A stretch of 64,000 nucleotides of DNA, from positions 1 through 64,000 of the forward strand of contig JAPDQY010000003.1 of NCBI GenBank assembly GCA_034505235.1, given 5' to 3'. The notes below the pieces were generated by a model that saw only the letters and a list, made by a program, of their open reading frames with translations, made no database searches and was not told where the DNA came from. Within the stretch, counting starts at the first letter, position 1; each line of letters starts with the position of its first letter. Shown here piece by piece: positions 47,002 to 56,700 of the stretch. This DNA is from Coneutiohabitans thermophilus (GTDB taxonomy: Bacteria > Zhuqueibacterota > Zhuqueibacteria > Zhuqueibacterales > Zhuqueibacteraceae). The translations under genes were made by a program, and so were the position numbers.

Positions 47002-47289
47002 ATGGCCGAAACCATCAATCTCACCTTCATCAACGTGAGTGACGACTCGGAAATGGACGTCGAGGTCTCCGCCGACATGACGCGCGAGGAGCTGGTTGAA
47101 AATTTGATTCAGGTCGAATTCATTCCGCCGCTGTCAAATGAAAACGAAGAATACGGCCTGACCATCAAGGGCAAAGGAGAGCTGGGGGAGGGGCAGACCC
47201 TGGCCGATTTGGGCGTGCAGGCCGGTGACCGGATTCGCATCGCCGTGGTGCAGCGTGGCGGCACGGCGCCTCTCCCAAACCGATTTTGA
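47002..47289 (+). CDS. YukD-like ubiquitin-like protein with Gly-Gly and cleavable tail
   Basis: A 95-residue beta-grasp protein: strand INLTFINVSDD, helix TREELVENLIQ, then YGLTIKGKGELGEGQTLADL and DRIRIAVVQRGG, matching the YukD-type ubiquitin-like fold. The last core residues are R85-G86-G87, followed by eight residues (TAPLPNRF). Conjugation through Gly-Gly would need removal of that tail, and the JAMM peptidase encoded two genes later is the obvious candidate. GGAGCTAAGGA precedes the ATG. It is the middle gene of the RING-E1-Ubl-E2-JAMM operon. That Gly87 becomes the new C-terminus is inference. Confidence 0.9.
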   Translation: MAETINLTFINVSDDSEMDVEVSADMTREELVENLIQVEFIPPLSNENEEYGLTIKGKGELGEGQTLADLGVQAGDRIRIAVVQRGGTAPLPNRF

Positions 47290-47305
47290 CTGCGGAGGCA
47301 CGATC

Positions 47306-47809
47306 ATGATTTCCCGGCTGGTGCGGCTGCAAAACGACTACTACACCATGCAAACCCTGCGCGGCTCGCTTATTCGCTGGCAGGAGGGCGACCATCGCTG
47401 GCCGCCGGAGCGCTATGTCGTCGAATTCGATCTGGTCGGCATGATCGGCCCGGCAACCACGCAGAAGGGACACACCGTGGTGATCAAGCTGCTGGCGGAA
47501 TATCCCGACAAGCCGCCGCTGGCGAAATTCGTCTCGCGGCCGGTGCTGTTTCATCCGCACGTTTTCAAAAACGGCAACGTTTGCATCGGGCAATACTCGC
47601 CGGAGGAGGGGCTGGCGGCGTTTTGTTTGCGGCTGGCGAAATACATTCAGTTCCGGCCGGAGCTGATCGATCCCCGCAGCCCCGCCAATCGCGAGGCGCT
47701 GGAGTGGTTCCAACAAAACCGTCAGGCCGTGCCGGTGGATCACAGCAGTCTGCCGGATCTGGCGGAGACCAAACTCTTTCACGCGAAACCGGCTTCCAGC
47801 AAGTTTTGA
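47306..47809 (+). CDS. E2-like (UBC fold) conjugating protein
   Basis: A 167-residue protein with the E2 core. The front has LVRLQNDYYTM (helix 1), then YVVEFDLVGMIGP and GHTVVIKLLAEYPDKPP strands, the classic 'YP..PP' turn near residue 66, and FHPHVFKNGNVCIGQYSP. C93 sits where E2 enzymes carry their thioester cysteine ('HPN...NG.ICL'), and the HPN-like triad reads HPH. The C-terminal part (about 105-167) is helical. It should receive the activated ubiquitin-like protein from the E1. The ATG at 47306 has GGAGG eight bases upstream, 16 bp after the ubiquitin-like gene. Confidence 0.9.
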   Translation: MISRLVRLQNDYYTMQTLRGSLIRWQEGDHRWPPERYVVEFDLVGMIGPATTQKGHTVVIKLLAEYPDKPPLAKFVSRPVLFHPHVFKNGNVCIGQYSPEEGLAAFCLRLAKYIQFRPELIDPRSPANREALEWFQQNRQAVPVDHSSLPDLAETKLFHAKPASSKF

Positions 47810-47956
47810 TCATCCCATGCTTCGCGACCTTCGTTGCCTGCAGTTCCAACCGCACCCCGTCCTCTCCCGCACCATCTTCCCGGTCACCCAGGCAGCGCCG
47901 GGAGCTCGCACCGCTCACGGCTGCCAGCCGCGGCCGGCGGCAACGGAAGTGACGCC

Positions 47957-48712
47957 ATGAAGCGGCATCTGCTTCGCCATCTGCGCCGGCGGCTGCGTTT
48001 CTGGCTGCGTCGTGCACAGCACTCGCCCGGCCACTTCCGCGTCAAGGAACGCCGCTCCTACCAGCCACAGCCGCGCAGCATTCCCGCCGAATGGCCGCAA
48101 CCGGCGGCAGGCAGCAGCCCGCAGGTTTACATCGAGCAGCATACCTTCGAAAAGGTGAGGCAGCATGCCCGGCGTGATCCCACCCGGGAGTGCTTCGGTT
48201 TGCTGCTGGGCAATGCCTATGTTGATCCGGCCCGGCAACTCTTGTGGATCCATCTGCAGGAGGCGGTGCCGGCACAGGACACCCACGCCAGCCTGGCCAG
48301 CGTCGAAGTTTCCATCCGCGAGTTTCACCGCTTGAATGAGGAGGTTGACCGGATTTGGAAGGACAGCCGCGGCACGACGCGCAAAATCGGCTGGTATCAT
48401 TCCCATCCCAATTTCGGCGTGTTCATGTCGGAGACCGATCGCGCCAACCAGCGGTTGTTTTATGGCCAGGACTATCATGTCGCGCTGGTGGTGGATCCGG
48501 TGCGCGATTTGGCGGGCTGCTTTCGCGGGGCGGACAGCGAGGCGTGCGATTATCTCCTGGTGGAGGCCGCCGGCCAGGAAAATATCCGGCTCGAGCAGAA
48601 AAAGGCCGCGGCCCTGGTGGTTGAAATTGAAACCGTATTTGACCGGCATTCCGAGGAGACCGCCGCAAGTCCGTGGCGCCGGCTGCTGGCGGGCTTGCGG
48701 CGCTGGTGGTGA
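47957..48712 (+). CDS. JAMM/JAB (MPN+) metallopeptidase of the ubiquitin-like system
   Basis: A 251-residue protein with a complete JAMM motif: E78 in ECFGLLLG, then H148 and H150 in WYHSHPN, and S158 and D161 in FMSETD. This is the zinc-dependent deubiquitinase or processing signature. The first 55 residues are Arg-rich and low in structure. Predicted jobs are to cut the eight-residue tail from the ubiquitin-like protein and to remove it from targets. It is the last gene of the operon, 147 bp beyond the E2 gene. The ATG at 47957 is chosen because conserved sequence begins after it; no strong Shine-Dalgarno is seen. Confidence 0.92.
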   Translation: MKRHLLRHLRRRLRFWLRRAQHSPGHFRVKERRSYQPQPRSIPAEWPQPAAGSSPQVYIEQHTFEKVRQHARRDPTRECFGLLLGNAYVDPARQLLWIHLQEAVPAQDTHASLASVEVSIREFHRLNEEVDRIWKDSRGTTRKIGWYHSHPNFGVFMSETDRANQRLFYGQDYHVALVVDPVRDLAGCFRGADSEACDYLLVEAAGQENIRLEQKKAAALVVEIETVFDRHSEETAASPWRRLLAGLRRWW

Positions 48713-48771
48713 AGCGCGTGCCTGCCGTCTTGCGAGGGCTTCACGCGGCGCCTGACCCACTAACGGGACTT

Positions 48772-48818
48772 CGTTTTCGTGGGAGGATTTTTTGTCTGAT
48801 GTCGAAACCTTGAGTTTT
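48772..48818 (-). repeat. Dispersed intergenic repeat, family A, partial copy 5 (inverted)
   Basis: CGTTTTCGTGGGAGGATTTT followed by a TGTCTGATGTCGAAACCTTGAG-like stretch resembles 32776-32832. It directly follows the ubiquitin-like operon. The remainder of the gap to 48944 shows no gene. Confidence 0.55.
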
Positions 48819-48944
48819 GTGAAAGCCCACAGACCCGCCCCACCTCATCTCTTGAAAAGAAAGAGAGAAAGAAGCTTCATGGTGTGGATGAGTTGAAAAA
48901 CCATCAGCCTCAGAAGCGGCTTCTTTTGACCCGAGATCGTCGAA

Positions 48945-49937
48945 CTATTTCTGTGCACGAATGGCCGCCGCCAGCTCCTGGCTCACCGCCACGCCCACCG
49001 TTTCTTCATTGATTCCGAAGTAAAGAAAATATTCCTCCTTCAGCCGCACCAGCGCGGAAAGCCTGACCGCCGACTCATCGGCATGCCATGGCAATGGGCT
49101 CAGATACGGCCGTTCGCTGCGCAGCAGGACTTGCCCCGGATTGGCCAGTGCAAACACCGCCTGGCCGGGTTGCGAACGCCGCGCCGGATCAAGCCCGTTG
49201 TAAAACAACACCATCTCGGACCCGATGAGCACCGGTGAAAACGCCGGCGCGACGGCAAGTTCATCGAATTTGCCGGGCCGCGGCTGCATCACCGGCGTGG
49301 CCTCGGCCTGCCACACCAGCAGGTTTTCCGAATAGGCGAGGCGCAGGTTTTTGCCATCGCTGAAATACATGAAATAGCGACCATTGCTCTTTTGCGGTGC
49401 GATCACGCCGTGGCTGCTCTCCTTTTCCTCCGGGAAAACCAGGCCGTGTTTGATCCAGTGCCGCAAATCGCGCGAAGAAGCCAGCGCCAGTCTTCTGGTC
49501 ACACTGTCGAAGGCATCATAGGTGAGATAGTAAACCCCCTCGATCTCCACCAGATGCGGATTTTCACAGCCACCGGGGGTTTCATAGTCGTGGGTCGGCA
49601 CCATCACCGGCTGCGATTCCCGCGTGAACTGCAGGCCGTTCACGCTGGTGGCCAGGCCGATGCGCGAGGTGCCATGCCAGCGGCCGGCCCCGCTGCGGTC
49701 TTTGGCTTGGTAGAAGAGATAGATGGTGGTGTCTTTCACCACCGCGGCGGGATTCGTGGCCGCTGCGGCCTCCCAGGTCGTGCCGAGCGGCCGCAGTATG
49801 GGGTTGCCCTCATAAGGCTGCAAAGGGAGAAACGGCAGACGCACGTGTTGGGCAAGCGTCCCGCCCGATGCCACGAACAGGCATAAAAAAACCGTGCGGG
49901 CCGCGCGGTGGAGTCGGTAACAAAGTTTTGGTTTCAT
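48945..49937 (-). CDS. Secreted GH130-like five-bladed propeller protein
   Basis: A 330-residue protein with a signal peptide (TVFLCLFVASGGTLAQ) and a five-bladed beta-propeller of the GH130 type: GNPILRP near residue 43, TNPAAVVKDTTIYLFYQAKD near 60, IGLATSVNGLQF near 92, YYLTYDAFDSVTRRLALASS near 140 and APQKSNGRYFMYFSDG near 180. GH130 enzymes act on beta-mannosides by phosphorolysis or hydrolysis. The usual 'GxEDPR' motif, which carries the catalytic Asp, reads GCENPHL here, so Asp is replaced by Asn and activity is uncertain. The ATG at 49937 starts the signal peptide. Confidence 0.78.
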   Translation of the reverse strand: MKPKLCYRLHRAARTVFLCLFVASGGTLAQHVRLPFLPLQPYEGNPILRPLGTTWEAAAATNPAAVVKDTTIYLFYQAKDRSGAGRWHGTSRIGLATSVNGLQFTRESQPVMVPTHDYETPGGCENPHLVEIEGVYYLTYDAFDSVTRRLALASSRDLRHWIKHGLVFPEEKESSHGVIAPQKSNGRYFMYFSDGKNLRLAYSENLLVWQAEATPVMQPRPGKFDELAVAPAFSPVLIGSEMVLFYNGLDPARRSQPGQAVFALANPGQVLLRSERPYLSPLPWHADESAVRLSALVRLKEEYFLYFGINEETVGVAVSQELAAAIRAQK

Positions 49938-49990
49938 GAGTCCGTCGAGTCCTTGAATGGAATCCGTAATGCAAACTTTCACGCGGCAAA

Positions 49991-50022
49991 CCAGGCAGGC
50001 AGGAAACCTGCACGACAAAATT
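49991..50022. repeat. REP-like repeat (family D)
   Basis: GGCAGGCAGGAAACCTGCAC followed by GACAAAA is close to 32999-33026. It lies in the 360-bp gap 49938-50299, which shows no gene. Confidence 0.55.
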
Positions 50023-50299
50023 TTCGCGCCTGGTGTTTTTTCCGGATCATGGCGCCAACAAGTTTATCGGACGGAGATTGATATTGATTTACACAGATCG
50101 TTCATGCGGTGACGATTCGGAAAAATCAGTGTTCCCCCAAGATCTTCGCGGCATTTTCAGGAAATGTGGCGCAGACCCTTGGGCTGCGCTGCGTGCCCAC
50201 CCGTAACCGGGGGCATTATTTTCAGCAGAATACTCCCCCCGCCGGGAGTGATTCGCAGATCATCCCCGCTGCCAGCGGTCTCATCGGGTTGTGCAGGCG

Positions 50300-51361
50300 T
50301 CACTTCCCCGCCCGAATTTCGCGATTCAGCTTCGCGAGCTGAATGAACAGCGCTTCGATTTGGCGCTCATACTCCGCCGCGGGCAGTGTTTCCTTGCGGG
50401 CTTTGAGCGCGGCAATCTCCGCGAGCAATTTTTGTTTGGCAAGCGCCAGCGGGCCGCCGGCCGCAGCTTCGGTGATCAGCCGCGGTCCAGGGGTGAGAGT
50501 TTCCGGCAGCAGGAATGTCTGTGTCGCCAGTTGTCCATCGGGCATCGACATGGCGGCGCCGGCATGCAAACCCGGCATTTCACTGCCCACGCCATCGCCA
50601 TTGTCATCCAGCAGCGCATGCTCGGGACGCAGGCGGTTGGTTTCCTCATAGAAACGCACCACCCGGTCACGGGCATAGTCGAATGCTTCCAATAAAGAAA
50701 GCTTTTGATCTTTGTCAAGATCGGCTTCCGCGGGGGTGACGAAGGCGGCGACGAAAAATTCCGGGAAAACGGTGAGGTATTTTTCCTCGGCGCTGCGGGT
50801 GGCGGTGATCAGAATGCGGTCGTTGCGGCTGAGTTTGGCCAGAAAGCCGGCGCTGCTCGCGGTGGTATTCACCACAATCTGCCGCTGGCACGGCAGGCGG
50901 CTGAGCAAGCGGTCGAAATCAAGATCACGCAAATCCGGGCCGGCGAGGTTGAATTTCGCGAAGGTGCCGTCATCACTGCCGTGGCCGAAGAGCACGACGG
51001 CCAGCAAATCATCCCGTTGCAGAGTCGCGGACAGATCGGCAAGGGCTTTTTCAATCTCCTGCGCGCGACAGGGTTGCGTGGTGGCGGGCAGGCGCACCTC
51101 GGGTTCCGCGAAGAGGATGATTTGCCGCGGGGCAAAGCCATGTTGTGTGATCAAGGCGTCATGCAACTGCAGCGCCAGGCGGCTGAATCGCTCGGTGTGT
51201 TTCTCGCTGCCGCCCTTGCCGGCAATGATGACCACGCGCGTTTCCGCGACGGCGGTTGTGGCACTGGCCAGCGCCAGCAGCGCCATTGCCAGCAGCGCGA
51301 GCCCGCGCCCGCAAACAAGGCTGCCGTGGCGGCCGCGGGAGGGTGGCGTTGTCAGATTCAC
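50300..51361 (-). CDS. Secreted caspase-fold (clan CD, C13-like) protein without catalytic cysteine
   Basis: A 353-residue protein with signal peptide (ALLAMALLALASATTAVA). The core resembles legumain/caspase-type peptidases: VVIIAGKGG near residue 42, VVLFGHGSDDGTF holding the catalytic-type His, VVNTTASSAGFL and RILITATRSAEEK. At the end of the strand where Cys should sit (as in ACESG) the sequence reads NTTASS, so the protein is probably inactive as a cysteine peptidase. A DLDKDQKLSLLEAF Ca-binding-like loop and a coiled C-terminus follow. Its start is GTG at 51361, overlapping the stop of the upstream gene (GTGA). It is the last gene of the envelope operon. Confidence 0.72.
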   Translation of the reverse strand: MNLTTPPSRGRHGSLVCGRGLALLAMALLALASATTAVAETRVVIIAGKGGSEKHTERFSRLALQLHDALITQHGFAPRQIILFAEPEVRLPATTQPCRAQEIEKALADLSATLQRDDLLAVVLFGHGSDDGTFAKFNLAGPDLRDLDFDRLLSRLPCQRQIVVNTTASSAGFLAKLSRNDRILITATRSAEEKYLTVFPEFFVAAFVTPAEADLDKDQKLSLLEAFDYARDRVVRFYEETNRLRPEHALLDDNGDGVGSEMPGLHAGAAMSMPDGQLATQTFLLPETLTPGPRLITEAAAGGPLALAKQKLLAEIAALKARKETLPAAEYERQIEALFIQLAKLNREIRAGK

Positions 51362-53649
51362 GACAAACCCCGGCTGCGGCGCAGGAACCACTCGCTGGCA
51401 AGCAGGGCGACAAGCAGCAGGAAAAAGATGGGGGCATCCCAAATGTCGTGCTCCGTCAGTTTCGCAAAAGAACTGCGCGCCACCGTGATGGCGTCGGGCA
51501 GGTCTTGTGACTGGTCGATGTGAAAATAGCGTCCGCCGGTGATTTCTGCCAGACGCTGCAGCAGGGCGGTTTGCAAATCCGCGTTGGCCAGCTCGGCCTG
51601 TGACGGCTCGACCAAAAACGCGGTCTCGGCCCTGCCGAGAAATTGTCCGGCGTGGTGGTAGGCGAAGACCTCGACCGTGTGCAGGCCCTCCCGTGTGGTT
51701 TGATAGCGGGCGGCATATCGGGCGCCGCCGGCGGAGAGATCGGGGCTGGCGTTCAGCGTCACCACCTCGCCGTCGGGCGCGGTGATTTTCACGGACACCC
51801 CGGCTTCTGCAACCGGCACATACGCGCTGTCGCGCACTTCGATGTGCAGGGTCAAATCTTCCCCCGGGGAAAAACTTTCGCGATCCAACTCCACAGTCAC
51901 CGGATCAGGGGACTGCAGGCTGAGCCAGTGAAGAAGCTGGCGCCAGAAACGTTCGTGGGTTTGATCGCGATGATCCAGGTGCATTTGCCAGCGCCAGGTG
52001 CTGCTGGTGGCGAGCACGGCGGTGCGGCCCCGGCCATAGCGCTGGGTGGCGAGCAGGATGCGCGGCGATTCGGGACGGTGCAGCGGATGCACCGCCAGCA
52101 CCGTGGCGCCCGGTTTGGCCGGGCCGAGAGGATTGTAGCCCTGCAACAATGGCAGCTTCTCCCACATCTGGGCGTTCTTCACCGGATCGGCATCCAACTG
52201 CAGCAGCGGCCTGGTGAGATATTCCGCGGTGGGCGTGAAACGGAATTCTTCATGCAGTTGCGGGGCAATGGCGCGGCCATCGGCGGCAGAAAACGGCGGC
52301 AGCTCCACGGGCAACAAATCTGCCACCGGCGTGCGCTGATACTCCCCCTGGCCAAAGGCATGGCGGCCGCCGAGCATCAAAAAACCCCCGCCGCGCTCGG
52401 CAACAAAGGCGGTCAGCAGTTGCAGTTGTTCGGTGGAAAAAAAGGAGGCCGGCATGCTGCCCAGCACCACCGCCTGATAGCCGAACAGCTCGCTGCGGCT
52501 TTTGGGAAAACCGCCGGCCAGCTCGCCGCCGTGCCGCAGTCCCAGCCGCAGAAATTTGTCCGTGCCGGTTTTCAGCAGCGAGGTCAATTGCAGCGCGGGG
52601 TCACCTGCCACGGCGCGGGCGATGAATTTGTATTCCCAGGGATGCAGTTCTTCGACATAGAGCACGCGGCCGAGGCGGTTTCGGCTGTCGAGCAAAAAGC
52701 TCTTGTGATTGTTGGCCGTCACCAGCTCGCCGGGCAATTGCGGCAGGCTGACGCGGTAATGTGCGAAACCCGGCTGGGGGGGTGCGAATTGCAGCGTGGC
52801 ACGCGTGCTGCGTTCCTGCAGCACCAGCGGCTGGCGCTTGATGACTGTATCGCCTTCGCGCAATTCCACCTCCACCTGCCGGCCGGCATATCCCCGCGCC
52901 TGGATCAGGGTGTTGACTTCCACCATGGCATTTTCCAGCACCAAGCGCGCCGCGTCAACTTTGGCAATTTGCACATCCTTGCTGATTTTGGTGCCCACGC
53001 CAACAGTGAAGAGCGGCACTTTTGCGGCAACCAGCGCCCGGGCGGCTGACAGCGGATCCGCACCCGCCGAAGCCGCACCATCACTGACCAGCACCACGCC
53101 CGAGAGCGTGCCCAGTTGTGCCTGGCGGCCGGCATATTCCAGCGCATGCGCCAGGTTGGTGCTGGCGCCGCCGGCCTGCAGTTGCCCGGCGTCCGGCAGC
53201 GGGGCCACCGCGCTGCTGAACTGCCGCACCTCCAGGCGAAAATTTTGCTGCAGGCGCGCACGCATGCTGTTCGCCTGCGAGGCCTCGCCCAGCCAGGCGG
53301 CGATTTGATCGATACGACGCCGGCCGCCACTGCCGTCCGCGATCGCCATGCTTTGCGAATTGTCGAGCAACAGCAAAACGCTGCTCTTTTGCGAAACCAC
53401 CGTGGTCACCGAGAGTGCCGGCTCCAGCAGGCAAAACGCCAGCAGCGCGAGCGCGGCGAGGCGCAAAAGCATCAGGCCGGCGCGCCAGCGCGGCAACAAG
53501 GGTGCAGTGGTGCGACGGTAGGCCAGCCACACCAGGACCAGCAGGAGCGCAACCCCCAACAGCAGCGCCAAGAGTGAAGGCTGCCCGCGCAGCAGCCAGC
53601 GGCCCTGTTCATAAACCACGGGGCTGTATTTGAACAGGAAATCGAACAT
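51358..53649 (-). CDS. Membrane VWA protein with glutamine amidotransferase-like domain
   Basis: A 763-residue protein. Two N-terminal helices (about 25-45 and 58-78) are followed by a von Willebrand A domain with the MIDAS motif DNSQS near residue 96. A large periplasmic-type region follows, including a GATase-like segment (GGGFLMLGGRHAFGQGEY near 430) and CARDB-like strands near 620, and then a final membrane helix (FFLLLVALLASEWFL) and basic end. Such proteins accompany MoxR ATPases in FCB and Planctomycete genomes; the role is probably envelope or complex assembly. Its stop overlaps the next start. The ATG at 53649 gives the conserved MFDFLFKYSP. Confidence 0.85.
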   Translation of the reverse strand: MFDFLFKYSPVVYEQGRWLLRGQPSLLALLLGVALLLVLVWLAYRRTTAPLLPRWRAGLMLLRLAALALLAFCLLEPALSVTTVVSQKSSVLLLLDNSQSMAIADGSGGRRRIDQIAAWLGEASQANSMRARLQQNFRLEVRQFSSAVAPLPDAGQLQAGGASTNLAHALEYAGRQAQLGTLSGVVLVSDGAASAGADPLSAARALVAAKVPLFTVGVGTKISKDVQIAKVDAARLVLENAMVEVNTLIQARGYAGRQVEVELREGDTVIKRQPLVLQERSTRATLQFAPPQPGFAHYRVSLPQLPGELVTANNHKSFLLDSRNRLGRVLYVEELHPWEYKFIARAVAGDPALQLTSLLKTGTDKFLRLGLRHGGELAGGFPKSRSELFGYQAVVLGSMPASFFSTEQLQLLTAFVAERGGGFLMLGGRHAFGQGEYQRTPVADLLPVELPPFSAADGRAIAPQLHEEFRFTPTAEYLTRPLLQLDADPVKNAQMWEKLPLLQGYNPLGPAKPGATVLAVHPLHRPESPRILLATQRYGRGRTAVLATSSTWRWQMHLDHRDQTHERFWRQLLHWLSLQSPDPVTVELDRESFSPGEDLTLHIEVRDSAYVPVAEAGVSVKITAPDGEVVTLNASPDLSAGGARYAARYQTTREGLHTVEVFAYHHAGQFLGRAETAFLVEPSQAELANADLQTALLQRLAEITGGRYFHIDQSQDLPDAITVARSSFAKLTEHDIWDAPIFFLLLVALLASEWFLRRSRGLS

Positions 53650-53712
53650 GATCAGTCTGACGGCAGAGTTGCGGTTTGTAGACCAGCTTCGTGAAGCTGC
53701 GTGTGACGGCAC

Positions 53713-56700
53713 TCACTGCCCGCCTTTGGCGAGCTTGCGAAAATACTCTTCCACCATCCGGCGGTATTGCGGCGGCACGCGCTCATCGCGAATGGTGAGC
53801 AGGCGCTCGCGCAGTTGCAGCGTCGCCAGCCGGCCCGCCAGTTCCGCTTCAAAGCGGCGCATCGGCTCCAGCAGCCGGCGTTCGACCTCCTCCAGGCGTT
53901 GCGGATCGCTGCTCTGAAACGAACGCAACACCCCGCGGTAATTCTGCAGCAGGCGACCGTAGTCGTCAACCAGGGCCGTATCCCCGCGCAAAAACTGCCC
54001 GATCTCCTCCAGATGTCGCACGTCGCTCCACAGTTGCTGCTGCCATTGCGCCATGTCTTCGGGCGGCAGCCGCTCACCGGAAGCTGAGCGGCCGGGGTTC
54101 TGCCCCGGCGGCAGCGCGGCCTCCGCCGAGGCGCGGCTTTCCGTCAGGCGTTCCTCCAGGTTGCGGCGCACGCGTTGCGTTTCCTGCAATGCCAAATCGA
54201 GTTGTTCTTCGGGATTGCCGGCGAGCTGGCTCAGACTGCGCTGCAGGGCTTTCTCGGCGCGTTGCAACGCCTGCCGCGCTTCGTTTTGCTCCGCCAGCGC
54301 ACGTTCGAGTTCGTTTTGTGCCAGCGCCCGGGCCGCCTGCGCCATGCGTTCGGACAGACGGCGCTGCTCCAGCTCATTCGTCACATTGCGGAGCTCGCGC
54401 GCCAGGCCCGCGGATTGTGGCTGGTCCGTTGCGCTTTCCTGCAGGTGACGCAGTCTCTCCAGCGCCTGTTCACTTTGCGCGCGCAAAGACTCCTGCGTGC
54501 CCTGCAATGAGGACGGTGCGGGGGATGATTGCGTCTGCAGGTCTTCGACGGCCGCGCTCAACCGGCCCTGTTGTTCGGCGAGCTGCTGAAATTCATCGCG
54601 CAACGCTTTGAGCTGCTCGCGCAGCGAGCCGGTGTGCTGCTGCGCGAGCCGGTCCTGCAACTGGCGCAGGCTCTCCACGGCGCGGTCGCCCTCGGCCGCG
54701 GCATGCGCGGGATCGTCACGGCGCAGATTGTCCAGCGAGCGCTGCAGTTCCCGGGTGGCCTGTTCCAGGCTTTCGCACAGCCGCGCCTCCTGGCGTTCTC
54801 CGGTTGCACTGCGGGAGTTGAACTGGCGCATTTGCCGGCTCAGGTTCTGCAGCTCGCGGTTGATTTGTTCCTGCTCACGACGCAGTCGTTCAAGCTGGCG
54901 CCGGCGCTCCTGGGGCGGCGGTGATTCGCGGCTGAGCTGGCGGTTGAGCTCGACCAGCCGCTCCTGTCGCTGTGCCAGTTCCCGCACCTTCTGTTGTGCC
55001 TCGGTCAGCCCGCTGCGCATTTCCTGCTGCCGCTGCTGTTGCTGCGTTTCGTACTGCGACTGCATCTTGTCGAGTTCGTCCTTGAAAAGCTGCGCCAGCT
55101 CCTCCCGGCTCTGCAGTTGGGTGAAGCTGGAGCCGCTGCCCGCGCCTTGCATGATCTCGCGGCGCCGCAGCTCCGCCTCTGCCTGCAACAGAAGGCGGTA
55201 GGCTTCCCGCTCCGGCACAAGGGCTTCCGCCAGGCTGCCGGCATGCAGCAGAGGCACCGCCTGCTGCATGGCTTCCGCAGCCCGGGAAAAATAGGCGGTC
55301 ATTTTGCCGGTGCTGTTTTCACCGGTAAACTGGCCGCGCGTTGCGGCATTGGCCGTCATGCGTTCCAGCGAGTGCTGCAGCCCGGCCTGCGTTTCGGCGA
55401 GCGCGGTGCTGCCGCGGTTGAACTCCTCCGCTGAAATCAGCTCCCGCCGTTGCAGCAGTTTCCAGGTGGCGGTGATGATTTCCTTTTGCGAAATCGCCAG
55501 GCCGCCGTCGGGCTGGGCACTCCCGCCAGCCTGGCTCAGCGCACGATAGAATTCCTCTTCGAAGGGCCGAATCTCGAAGAAGTAGAGATCACTGGTGGCC
55601 ACTTGCCTGGCATCGCGGGCTTGGTAGTAGTAGGAGATGAAATCGCCCGGCTGCACACCGAGCTCTTCCAAATAGAGCACGGTCGAAGCGGTGTACTCGA
55701 CGGCGGTGGCTTCCGGCTTCTGCACACGCGTGGCCTGCGGCAGCAAATCCATGCGCACGCCGGGCTGATTGTTGTGCGTGTAGATCAAGGTCAGTTGCTG
55801 CAGGCCGAAATCTTCGCGCACCAGTGTTTCCAGCGTCACTTCTTCGAGCATGGTCGGCCGCAGATCGCGCCCGGGCCGCAGGAGCGTGATGAGCGGCGGC
55901 TCATCGGGCAGGACGTGAATGAAGTATTCCACCGGCTTGTTGCTCAGGCCGTCATGATTGGTCAGGCGCAGCAGATAGGAACCCTCTTCTGTGACGGTGA
56001 AGCCGGCGGTTGCCAGCGTGTCACTGCGCCGCATCATTTCCGCGAAATGGCCGCCGCGCAACTTCCACTCCGCCTTTGCCAGCGCCTGTGTGGCGGTGAC
56101 TTCAATCTGCACTTCCGTCCCAGCCGGGGCATAGATGTCGCCGCCGTTCTCCTCGGTTTTGGGCGGCCGGGCAATTTCGCGCGGATAGAAGTAGGTGACG
56201 CGCAACCCCTTCACCGCTGGTGCCGCCAGCGCAACAATGGTGAAGATCGGGGAGATCTCCTCACCTACGCGCACATAGTAGCGCAGCGTATCGACCACGT
56301 CGTAAAGATGATAGTTGAAGGTGCCCAGGCGGGTGGTGGCATTCATGGCAAAGGGTTGCCAGTGCTCACGGCCCTGTTCCAGATAGATCGTGGCACCGGT
56401 CGCCTCGACTTCCGGCGTGGTGACGATCACTTCCACGGTTTCACCCGCCGGCACCCGTGCATCGCCCGGTTCAACCTGCAGCCCCTCCACATTGCCGCCG
56501 CCGGTGCTGCGGTCAAAATAGTGCAGGCCCTGCGATTGGTAGAGATCGGCAAGGCGCAGGACCAACAAGGCCGCCAGCCCTGCGGTTGCCAGCGCCAGCG
56601 CACGCCACCAGGCGGCGAAGCGAAGCTGCAATTGTGCGGGGAAATTCACCCGGGCCGCCTGCGCCGCCGCATCTTCCACCAGCCGGTCCCACAGCGGATT

